In this document: piece after piece, positions 1-6,078 of the stretch
How the letters are laid out: the number at the start of each line of letters is the position of its first letter
How positions within the stretch are numbered: the first letter of the stretch is position 1
NCBI GenBank assembly: GCA_035528435.1
Contig: DATKYN010000262.1
Span: 1-7,867, forward strand
DNA: 7,867 nt
DNA from: SG8-40 sp035528435
GTDB taxonomy: Bacteria; Pseudomonadota; Gammaproteobacteria; Burkholderiales; Eutrophovitaceae
Reading direction: 5' to 3'
The notes under the pieces: generated by a model
What the model was told of the DNA's origin: nothing
Database searches by the model: none
What the model saw: only the letters and a program-made list of their open reading frames with translations
Position numbers and translations under genes: made by a program

Positions 1-312
1 GAGGACAACGATGAATTCCTGGGCATGACTCGCGAGCAGGAGCCGATCACGGCGCTCGACCTGAGTGTAGTAAAACGGTTTAGCCCCGGATTCTGGGGGT
101 CAATCGACGCCAATTATTATCTGGGCGGGCGAACCATCGTCGATAACGACAAGCGGGCAGACTTCCAGAGAAACTCGCGTTTGGGGGTTTCAGTCGCTTA
201 TCCATTCGCCGGTCGTCACGCCGTCAAGGCAAGCATTAGCGCTGGTGTCGTGACTGAATCGGGGGGTGATTACAATACGATTATTCTGAACTACCTGTAC
301 CGGATTCAGTAA
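1..312 (+). CDS. C-terminal part of a MetA-type outer-membrane 'transporter' (Phenol_MetA_deg-like), 5' truncated by window
   Basis: The reading frame is open from the first base of the window to the TAA at 310-312, so only the last 103 codons of a longer gene are present; the start lies upstream. The visible part has alternating polar/hydrophobic stretches typical of amphipathic beta-strands. Its last 50 or so residues (NSRLGVSVAYPF, a GR turn, then KASISAGV, a GGDYNT turn, ending NYLYRIQ) match the pattern I know for the end of PF13557, the 'MetA-pathway of phenol degradation' barrel family. Those proteins are predicted outer-membrane channels, often found near genes for hydrophobic or aromatic substrate catabolism; the substrate is rarely known. 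The final residue is Gln rather than the usual terminal Phe/Trp of beta-barrels. Family assignment rests on a remembered pattern and is moderately sure. A different small barrel family is the main alternative. Confidence 0.7.
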   Translation, partial: EDNDEFLGMTREQEPITALDLSVVKRFSPGFWGSIDANYYLGGRTIVDNDKRADFQRNSRLGVSVAYPFAGRHAVKASISAGVVTESGGDYNTIILNYLYRIQ

Positions 313-421
313 GACTCGCGAACACTGCCAGATCTGGCCGTGCAAGACTGGATTGCACAGAGGCTTCTGATAGCAGACAAATAGCGTGCATGCATGCCGT
401 GAGCCCGGGCTGCAGCGCCGC

Positions 422-466
422 TGACGGCTTGGCCAAACAACGAGGGTCCGGATTGACGGCTTGGCC
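422..466. repeat. 13-bp direct repeat, two copies 32 bp apart
   Basis: The sequence TGACGGCTTGGCC occurs exactly at 422-434 and again at 454-466. The start-to-start distance of 32 bp is close to three turns of B-DNA, so proteins bound to both copies would sit on the same face. Each copy contains the small inverted element GGC-TTG-GCC. A paired regulator site upstream of the amidase gene is a reasonable guess; chance duplication in GC-rich DNA is the alternative. Confidence 0.45.
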
Positions 467-484
467 GGTGACGGAGATACTCCG

Positions 485-509
485 ACGGCAGACTCGAATG
501 GTCTGCCGT
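485..509. promoter_or_regulatory. Perfect 9-bp inverted repeat (hairpin or operator) upstream of the amidase
   Basis: ACGGCAGAC (485-493) and GTCTGCCGT (501-509) are exact reverse complements separated by the 7-nt loop TCGAATG. The element ends 21 bp before the amidase Shine-Dalgarno sequence. It could be a dimeric repressor operator or an RNA stem in the 5' leader. The lack of a following T-run argues against a simple intrinsic terminator. The stem overlaps the alternative GTG start at 508, which makes that start less likely. Confidence 0.5.
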
Positions 510-530
510 GACGAATTTCCGAAACGAAGC

Positions 531-537
531 AAAGGAG
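531..537 (+). promoter_or_regulatory. Shine-Dalgarno sequence that fixes the amidase start
   Basis: AAAGGAG lies 6 nt before the GTG at 544-546. This is a near-consensus site at good spacing. It favours GTG 544 over the in-frame GTG at 508, which sits in the hairpin and has no such site in front of it. Confidence 0.75.
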
Positions 538-543
538 CCACCT

Positions 544-1968
544 GTGAGCGCATCCGCGCCGTATGCCACCATCGTTGAACTCGCGCGAGCGTTGCGTGAA
601 GGCTCTGTTACACCGACCGCTCTGGCCGAGCGGTACCTGGAGCGGATCGAACAACTCAATGGCAAACTGGGCGCGTTCAGACGGGTGACGCCTGAACGTG
701 CAATGGCCCAGGCGAAAGCGGCCGAAGCCGAGATGTCAGCAGGTATCGACCGTGGACCGCTGCACGGTATCCCGTATGCGGCCAAGGATTTGTATGATGT
801 TGCCGGCGTGCCCACGACCGCCGGGTGCCCGTTGCTGGAGTCAAACATCGCCGAGCGCGATGGCGCGGTGATTCGCAAATTGAACGACGCCGGTGCCGTG
901 CTGCTCGGCAAGACTGTCACTGTGCAATTTGCTTATGGCGGTGCCGGTATCAATAACCAGCATGGCACGCCGCACAATCCATGGCATCGTGAACCCCATC
1001 TGCCGGGCGGGTCGAGCAGTGGATCAGCCGTTGCCGTCGCGAGCGGCATGGCGCCGATGGCACTTGGCAGCGACACCGGTGGTTCGGTTCGCATTCCCGC
1101 CGCCCTGTGTGGCATCTCCGGGTTGAAAACCACGGTCGGGCAAATCAGCCGTGCCGGCGTATTCCCGTTGAGCTGGAGTCTGGATACCGTCGGGCCGCTG
1201 ACCCGGACTGCGCAGGATTCTGCCCTGAGTTATCGCGCGATTGCGGGCCCCGACCCGGATGATGACAGCACCCGAAACTACCATCGCGCTGATGTGATGT
1301 CCGGTCTTGACCGAGGTGTCGCCGGACTGCGTCTTGCGTTTGCCGAAACGGTATTCTTTGACGATGCGGACGATGAAGTCACTGCATTGGTTCGTGCGAC
1401 CGGAGACGTGTTTGGAAAACTGGGAGCGCAGGTGAGCTCGATCGGGTTCCAGCAAGCGCAGCAGGCAGTGGAGCTGAATCCGGGAGGACTGGTGATTGCA
1501 GCCGAGGCCTACACCCTCAATCGAGGCTTGCTTGACAGCCATTTCGACGAACTCGACCCGGTTGTGGCGCACCGGATGATCAAGGGTGCACAAACGCCTG
1601 CGCATGAATACCTCAGAGTCGAACTGGAATGGCGTGCGCTGCGCGCCAGCACGATGCGGCAACTCGCCGACGTGGATGCATTGCTGTGTCCGACCGTGAT
1701 GATTCCGGCAACACCCGTTGCCGAAGTGGCGCAGGACATGAGCCGTTACAGCGAACGCAATTTGCAATGCCTGCGCAACACGGCGATCGGCAATATCCTC
1801 AATCTGTGCGCTGTGACCGTGCCGTGCGGGTTTACCAGTGGCGGCTTACCGGTCGGGTTGATGATTTACGGAAAATCGTTCGACGAAGCAACAGTGCTGC
1901 GCATAGGTCACGCCTTCCAGCAGGCGACCGACTGGCATTTGCGTAACCCGGCGCTGGATTGGGTCTAG
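544..1968 (+). CDS. Amidase (amidase signature family hydrolase)
   Basis: The 474-residue product is a complete amidase-signature enzyme, a family that hydrolyses amide bonds to acid plus amine or ammonia through a Ser-cisSer-Lys triad. The three residues are visible: Lys81 in the IPYAAKDLYDV segment, Ser157 at the start of the Gly-Gly-Ser-Ser-Ser stretch, and nucleophile Ser181 in GSDTGGSVR. The 24-residue distance between the two serines is the family norm. Length fits a free-standing cytoplasmic amidase, and I see no signal peptide. The start is the GTG at 544, placed by the Shine-Dalgarno at 531-537; a start at 508 would add 12 residues. Automated annotation may call it GatA, but nothing like gatB or gatC is nearby, so a catabolic or detoxifying amidase is more likely. 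The substrate cannot be read from the sequence. A co-directional flavoprotein gene follows after 60 bp and may be co-transcribed. Confidence 0.93.
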   Translation: MSASAPYATIVELARALREGSVTPTALAERYLERIEQLNGKLGAFRRVTPERAMAQAKAAEAEMSAGIDRGPLHGIPYAAKDLYDVAGVPTTAGCPLLESNIAERDGAVIRKLNDAGAVLLGKTVTVQFAYGGAGINNQHGTPHNPWHREPHLPGGSSSGSAVAVASGMAPMALGSDTGGSVRIPAALCGISGLKTTVGQISRAGVFPLSWSLDTVGPLTRTAQDSALSYRAIAGPDPDDDSTRNYHRADVMSGLDRGVAGLRLAFAETVFFDDADDEVTALVRATGDVFGKLGAQVSSIGFQQAQQAVELNPGGLVIAAEAYTLNRGLLDSHFDELDPVVAHRMIKGAQTPAHEYLRVELEWRALRASTMRQLADVDALLCPTVMIPATPVAEVAQDMSRYSERNLQCLRNTAIGNILNLCAVTVPCGFTSGGLPVGLMIYGKSFDEATVLRIGHAFQQATDWHLRNPALDWV

Positions 1969-2028
1969 CCGTTTGTTTGTTCGCCGATTCTGGTTGGTCC
2001 GCCGGACTCGCCCGCTTGTTTGCCGAAC

Positions 2029-3657
2029 ATGAAAACCATGTCCTCCGGCCAGGATGAGATTTTCGATGTCGTGATTATCGGCGCCGGTCACAACGGTCTG
2101 ACCTGTGCCGGATACCTGGCGCGCGCCGGATACCGCGTCAAGGTAGTGGAGCGGCGCCACGTTGTTGGCGGTGCTGCCGTCACCGAAGAGTTTCACGCCG
2201 GCTTTCGCAACTCGGTCTGCTCGTATGTGGTGAGTCTGCTAAACCCGAAAATCATCCGGGATCTGCAATTGCAGCAGTTCGGCTTGACCATACTCGACCG
2301 GCCGTCCGGTTCGTTTTGTCTGTTGCCTGACGGGCAGCACCTGCACATCAGCCGCGATGCTGCAGTGGCACGCGCGGACATTGCCCGGTTCTCCCGCAAG
2401 GATGCAGAGGCATACGACGCCTTTGACGGCGAGATAACGGAAATGGCGCAAGTGCTGCGCGAGGTGGTGCAGCAGCCTGCGCCGAATATGGGTGGCGGTG
2501 TGCGCGATCTTTGGTCGGCGCTGAAGCTGGGCAATCGTTTGCGAAAACTCTCGCTGCGCCAGCAGGCGACGCTCGCTGACTTGATGACGATGAGCGTGGG
2601 CGACTACCTTGACCGCTGGTTCGAGAGCGATCCGATCAAGGGCGACTTCGGTTACGAGGGCATTGTCGGAAACATGGTCAGCCCCTATCACCCGGGTACG
2701 GCTTACGTGTTGCTCCACCATGCGTTCGGTGAGGTTAATGGGCGAACTGCGGCTTGGGGACACGCAAAAGGCGGCATGGGTGCGATTACCCAGGCAATGG
2801 CGCGCTCGGCGGAAGCTAGCGGAGCGCACATCGAGGTATCCGCACCGGTGCGAGAACTTGTTATCGAGGGTGGTCAGGCGCGGGGTGTGGTGCTGGAAGA
2901 CGGGCGCAGCGTTCGCGCCCGTGTCGTATCCGCCAACGTCAACCCGAAACTGCTGTTTCTGAAATTGATGGATTCCGGAATTCTGCCCGACGATTTCCGG
3001 CGGCGCATGACTGGCTGGCGTTGCCGCTCCGGCACATTCCGGATGAATGTGGCCTTGAGTGAGTTGCCGCGTTTCGCGTCGCTCGACGGTAGCGACGACG
3101 AAACCAAACTCACAGGCACGATCAACATCACGCCTTCGCTTGCCTATCTGGACCGTGCGTTTGATGATGCCAGGGCCGGTGGCTGGGCACGCGAGCCGGT
3201 GATCTCGATGTGTCTGCCGTCGCTTCTGGACGATACACTCGCGCCACCCGGTTGCCATGTGATGAGCCTGTTCTGTCAGCACTTCAATCCGGAACTGCCG
3301 GATGGGCGTTCCTGGGACGATGCAAAGGAAGAGGTTGCTGATCTCATCGTACGGACCGTGACGCAATATGCGCCTAATTTCGCTTCGTCCATCCTGGGTC
3401 GTCAGGTGTTGAGCCCGCTCGATCTGGAACGCGAATTCGGACTGGTAGGCGGAGATATCTTTCATGGCGCACTGCATCTGGACCAGATCTACTCGTTGCG
3501 ACCGGCCGCCGGCTATGCTGACTACCGTACGCCGGTTAGCGGACTATATCTGTGTGGCTCGGGTGCACACCCGGGTGGCGGCGTTTCCGGTCTGCCTGGC
3601 CATCACGCGGCGCAGGCAATTATCAGCGATTTGAAACGCGCCAAGGGGCGTGCCTGA
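2029..3657 (+). CDS. FAD-dependent oxidoreductase, PYROXD2/CrtI (phytoene desaturase-like) family
   Basis: From ATG 2029 the product has 542 residues. It opens with a dinucleotide-binding fold: DVVIIGAGHNGL with Gly18, Gly20 and Gly23, then Glu41 at the end of strand 2, followed by RRHVVGGAAVTEE. This block closely resembles human PYROXD2 and its bacterial relatives. The CrtI-type segment with GGMGAITQAM is near residues 248-257, and the C-terminal FAD-contacting motif LCGSGAHPGGGVSG is near 508-521. Members share the flavin monoamine oxidase/desaturase fold, but the bacterial PYROXD2-like group has no well-established substrate. No carotenoid synthesis genes accompany it, so carotenoid desaturation is unlikely. 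Start is uncertain: TTG 2020, ATG 2029 and ATG 2038 are in frame and none has a clear Shine-Dalgarno. Gene order suggests translation or transcription linked to the upstream amidase. Confidence 0.88.
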   Translation: MKTMSSGQDEIFDVVIIGAGHNGLTCAGYLARAGYRVKVVERRHVVGGAAVTEEFHAGFRNSVCSYVVSLLNPKIIRDLQLQQFGLTILDRPSGSFCLLPDGQHLHISRDAAVARADIARFSRKDAEAYDAFDGEITEMAQVLREVVQQPAPNMGGGVRDLWSALKLGNRLRKLSLRQQATLADLMTMSVGDYLDRWFESDPIKGDFGYEGIVGNMVSPYHPGTAYVLLHHAFGEVNGRTAAWGHAKGGMGAITQAMARSAEASGAHIEVSAPVRELVIEGGQARGVVLEDGRSVRARVVSANVNPKLLFLKLMDSGILPDDFRRRMTGWRCRSGTFRMNVALSELPRFASLDGSDDETKLTGTINITPSLAYLDRAFDDARAGGWAREPVISMCLPSLLDDTLAPPGCHVMSLFCQHFNPELPDGRSWDDAKEEVADLIVRTVTQYAPNFASSILGRQVLSPLDLEREFGLVGGDIFHGALHLDQIYSLRPAAGYADYRTPVSGLYLCGSGAHPGGGVSGLPGHHAAQAIISDLKRAKGRA

Positions 3658-3706
3658 CAGTTGTTTCACGGAACACGCAGCGCCTTGTGTTGATTGCATG
3701 GGTTGG

Positions 3707-3748
3707 CAGAAAACGGTTCGCAGAAAATGGTTCGCAGAAAATGGTTGG
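3707..3748. repeat. Three tandem copies of a 14-bp unit
   Basis: The units CAGAAAACGGTTCG (3707-3720), CAGAAAATGGTTCG (3721-3734) and CAGAAAATGGTTGG (3735-3748) are adjacent and differ by one base each from the middle copy. They lie in the 108-bp spacer between the convergent flavoprotein and permease genes. The unit length is not a multiple of three and there is no gene here, so this is a non-coding tandem repeat, probably from replication slippage. No stem followed by a T-run is seen on either strand. Confidence 0.85.
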
Positions 3749-3765
3749 TCAATACGGGCGCGGCA

Positions 3766-5631
3766 TCATAGCGGCCAGATGATCAGCAACAGCGGCATAG
3801 CAACCGCCGCGACCAGTATCTCGAGCGGAAGCCCAAGCCGCCAATAGTCACCGAAACGGAAGCCGCCAGGGCCGAGTATAAGTGTGTTGTTCTGGTGCCC
3901 GATCGGGGTGAGAAAGGCGCACGACGCGCCAATTGCGACTGCCATTAGAAATGTATCCGCGTTCACCCCAAGTGCCGAAGCGGTGCCGATTGCCACTGGA
4001 CACATGACAGCCGCGGTAGCGGCATTGTTCATCAGGTCCGACAAAAACATGGATACCACCAGGATGATTGCCAGACCTGCAACAGCGTGTCCCTGAGCAA
4101 AGTTGTTCAACAGAAATTGCGCGAGGAGATCGGCCAGCCCGGTCGACTCCATTGCGCCTGCGACCGGGATCAGCGCGCCGAGCAGGATAACCACGGGCCA
4201 GTCAATGGCTTCATAGACCATGCGCAGCGGAATGGTGCGCAAGGCCATCGACGCCACAACGCCGATGGCAAACGAAATTGCGGCCGGCAGCAACCCGAAA
4301 GCGGCGCCGACGATGGCTACAGCCATGATGCCCGCCGCCATGGCTGCTTTGCGCTTGTCGGGGATGCGCAACTCGCGTTCGGCCAATGGGATGCAACCGG
4401 TGTCGGCTGCAAATTCACTGAGAACGTCGACCGGGCCTTGCATCAAGAGGAGGTCGCCCGGTTGCATACGCAGAGTGCGTAAGCGGGCCTGGGAGCGCGT
4501 GCCTTCCCTCGATACCGCCAGCAGGTTGAGTCCGTAGCGGGAGCGCAATTGCATGTCTCTCGCGGAACGGCCGACGATCACTGCCTCGGGGCGAACCACG
4601 AATTCCATCAAGACGATTTCATCGGAGGAAGGGGCTTTTTCCTGCGCTTTGTCCGGTTCCGGGTTTTCTCCTTCGCCGCCGGGCGTCACGCTGTCCACCG
4701 GCGTTTCTTCGTCGGCGTTTTTCTTGTTTGAGCCTTCTGAAACGACTGCTTCTTCGAGTTGCAAACCGAGACGCGAAAGAACTTCCGGGAGTGATTCGAC
4801 CTCGGCTTCGATGATCAGTATGTCGTCTGCCCAAACCTTGCGTCCGGCTTGCGGCGCAGTCAGGCGTACATCGTTGCGAACGAGGCCTACGACCTGCGCG
4901 TCGATCTTGTCGAACTCGGTCTCGATGTCACGCAACGTCATGCCGGCAGCCTTGCTGTCGGCGGCTACGCGCACTTCGGTCAGATATGCGCCGGTCTCGA
5001 ATCCTTCGGTGGCGGCATGCTTGCGTTGCGGCACCAGTTTCCAGCCAACGAGGACGACGAAGACGACGCCGGCCAGAGCGACCGCGGCACCGACCGGGGT
5101 GAAATCGAACATGGCAAAACTGTCCGTGCCGGTTTGCGTGCGAAACGCCGACACAATCAGGTTGGGCGGCGTGCCGATCATGGTGGTCATGCCGCCGAGT
5201 ATGGTGCCGAAGGACAGTGGCATCAGTACCCGCCCGGGCGTCAGATTCAGCCGCCCGGAAAGCTGAATCGCTACCGGCATTAACAACGCCATCGCGCCGA
5301 CGTTATTCATGAAGCTGGAGAACAGCGCGCCCAGCGCGATCAGGGCGCCCAGACTCACCGTAGTGCCAGCATGCGCCGGCAGCGCATGACGGGTGAGGGC
5401 ATCGACCGCACCGGAGATTTGCAGTGCTCTGCTCAGCACCAAAACGCATGCGACGGTAATCACCGCCGGGTGGCCAAAGCCGGTAAACGCATCCCCGGGC
5501 GCAATCAAGCCAGCCAGCACGCAGACCAGCAGTGATCCGGCGGCGACCATGTCATGCCGCCACCGCCCCCACAGGAACATGGCCACGGTCGCCGTCAGAA
5601 TGACGAGAATGATGAGTTGGTTATCTGTCAT
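3766..5631 (-). CDS. SLC13-family (DASS/SLT-type) permease with two RCK_C (TrkA-C) domains
   Basis: The 621-residue product is an inner-membrane ion-coupled anion transporter. Hydrophobic helices fill residues 3-200 and 430-619, in two halves each with the paired motif of the superfamily: SSFMNNVGAMALLMP (105-119) with IGTPPNLIV (152-160), and LSDLMNNAATAAVMCP (530-545) with TPIGHQNNTLI (575-585). Between them are two cytosolic RCK_C domains, near 209-290 and 339-412, joined by an acidic, low-complexity linker at 291-338. Relatives with this layout include bacterial and algal sulfate permeases, but automated names such as 'citrate' or 'sulfate transporter' are not reliable for substrate. RCK_C domains are thought to sense ligands and gate transport. 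ATG 5631 is preferred; AGGTG lies 11 nt before it. An in-frame GTG at 5643 would add four residues. The gene is transcribed alone, convergent with the flavoprotein gene and divergent from the dehydrogenase. Confidence 0.92.
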   Translation of the reverse strand: MTDNQLIILVILTATVAMFLWGRWRHDMVAAGSLLVCVLAGLIAPGDAFTGFGHPAVITVACVLVLSRALQISGAVDALTRHALPAHAGTTVSLGALIALGALFSSFMNNVGAMALLMPVAIQLSGRLNLTPGRVLMPLSFGTILGGMTTMIGTPPNLIVSAFRTQTGTDSFAMFDFTPVGAAVALAGVVFVVLVGWKLVPQRKHAATEGFETGAYLTEVRVAADSKAAGMTLRDIETEFDKIDAQVVGLVRNDVRLTAPQAGRKVWADDILIIEAEVESLPEVLSRLGLQLEEAVVSEGSNKKNADEETPVDSVTPGGEGENPEPDKAQEKAPSSDEIVLMEFVVRPEAVIVGRSARDMQLRSRYGLNLLAVSREGTRSQARLRTLRMQPGDLLLMQGPVDVLSEFAADTGCIPLAERELRIPDKRKAAMAAGIMAVAIVGAAFGLLPAAISFAIGVVASMALRTIPLRMVYEAIDWPVVILLGALIPVAGAMESTGLADLLAQFLLNNFAQGHAVAGLAIILVVSMFLSDLMNNAATAAVMCPVAIGTASALGVNADTFLMAVAIGASCAFLTPIGHQNNTLILGPGGFRFGDYWRLGLPLEILVAAVAMPLLLIIWPL

Positions 5632-5685
5632 GCTGCTTGCCACACCTACGAATGATCGGATTCTGGCCGGGATACACCAAACCGG

Positions 5686-5691
5686 ATCATA
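5686..5691 (-). promoter_or_regulatory. Possible -10 hexamer for the permease gene
   Basis: On the minus strand TATGAT lies about 55 bp upstream of the preferred permease ATG, a plausible position for a sigma-70 -10 element. No good -35 hexamer is seen at 16-18 bp spacing, so this is a weak suggestion. Confidence 0.2.
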
Positions 5692-5707
5692 ACTTGTTGT
5701 TCATATT

Positions 5708-5739
5708 CTGCCGGTTCTCCTGCCGGTTCTCCTGCCGGT
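5708..5739. repeat. 12-bp tandem repeat, two full copies and a partial third
   Basis: CTGCCGGTTCTC is present exactly at 5708-5719 and 5720-5731, followed by the first eight bases of a third copy at 5732-5739. It lies about 75 bp upstream of the permease ATG, so it could fall in or just above that gene's promoter. The copies are identical, which points to recent slippage or to selection on spaced sites. Confidence 0.85.
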
Positions 5740-6066
5740 GAAGCACTTTGCGTCAGACTTGTTTCGAATGCGGGATGCTTTCCGGGTTCGCCAATTGTTT
5801 AATTGATTGCGCAGCCTGCGCATCGGAGGCCGTTTGTTGCGAGAAGCCCGTGTCTGCGCGCACCGGCAACATTGTTGCGCAACGTGCGACGAAACACGGT
5901 CGAGTCGCTGGTATGCTGTGCATCTGTGCCGGATTTTGCCGGGCGATGGCAGTTTCCGGCGGGGGGCACGCTGGCTCACTTTTGCGCGATTCACTGGCCT
6001 GCTCTGGGCGCGAACCAGCATCGCGCATGGAAGCCACTGACAGGCGCAAGTCCGAATTGCGGATAA

Positions 6067-6071
6067 CAGGA
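6067..6071 (+). promoter_or_regulatory. Shine-Dalgarno sequence of the dehydrogenase
   Basis: CAGGA lies 7 nt before the ATG at 6079-6081, a normal position. This supports the chosen start, which also puts the Rossmann glycine motif at the expected distance from the N-terminus. Confidence 0.55.
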
Positions 6072-6078
6072 TCACTGG

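Larger units (their letters stand above)
313..543. other. Spacer upstream of the amidase gene, rich in palindromes
   Basis: No credible coding region was found in these 231 bp. They hold several short perfect palindromes or inverted repeats: GCCAGATCTGGC (327-338), GTGCAA-7 nt-TTGCAC (340-358), GCATGCATGC (388-397) and AGCCCGGGCT (402-411). A 13-bp direct repeat (422-434 and 454-466) and a 9-bp hairpin (485-509) follow. The amidase promoter, if the gene is not read through from upstream, should lie here, but I see no convincing -35/-10 pair. None of the stem-loops is followed by a run of T, so no standard intrinsic terminator can be called for the upstream gene. Confidence 0.6.
5632..6078. 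other. Divergent spacer between permease and dehydrogenase genes, no convincing gene
   Basis: About 447 bp separate the permease start from the dehydrogenase start. Open frames exist on both strands, but their translations are rich in Cys, Arg and Ser, resemble no family I know, and have no good ribosome sites. The region should hold promoters in both directions. Visible structure includes a 12-bp tandem repeat (5708-5739), TGCGCA-GCC-TGCGCA (5808-5822), CAATT-GTTT-AATTG (5792-5805), and the overlapping inverted repeats GCAAC-ATT-GTTGC (5866-5878) and GTTGCGCAAC (5874-5883). Two further TGCCGG hexamers occur at 5927-5932 and 5937-5942. Confidence 0.55.

Noticed and set aside
340..358. Intrinsic terminator for the barrel protein gene
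   Set aside because: The stem is only 6 bp and is followed by mixed sequence rather than a run of T.
508..543. Longer amidase N-terminus from the GTG at 508
   Set aside because: The codon sits in the 9-bp hairpin and has no ribosome site, while GTG 544 has AAAGGAG at ideal spacing.
1024..1767. 247-codon open frame on the minus strand, opposite the amidase gene
   Set aside because: It lies within the amidase gene, resembles no family, and looks like a codon-bias shadow.
2239..3477. 412-codon open frame on the minus strand, opposite the flavoprotein gene
   Set aside because: It is fully antisense to a gene with clear FAD motifs, its translation is rich in His, Arg and Gln without any recognisable domain, and long antisense frames are common in GC-rich coding DNA.
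2029..3657. Carotenoid phytoene desaturase (crtI)
   Set aside because: The N-terminal block and C-terminal motif fit the PYROXD2-like group better, and there is no crtB or crtE-like neighbour.
3707..3748. CRISPR array
   Set aside because: The 14-bp units are directly adjacent with no spacers, and no cas genes are present.
4553..5266. 237-codon plus-strand open frame inside the permease gene
   Set aside because: The translation is Ser/Thr/Arg-rich and low in structure, and the permease frame on the other strand has clear motifs throughout.
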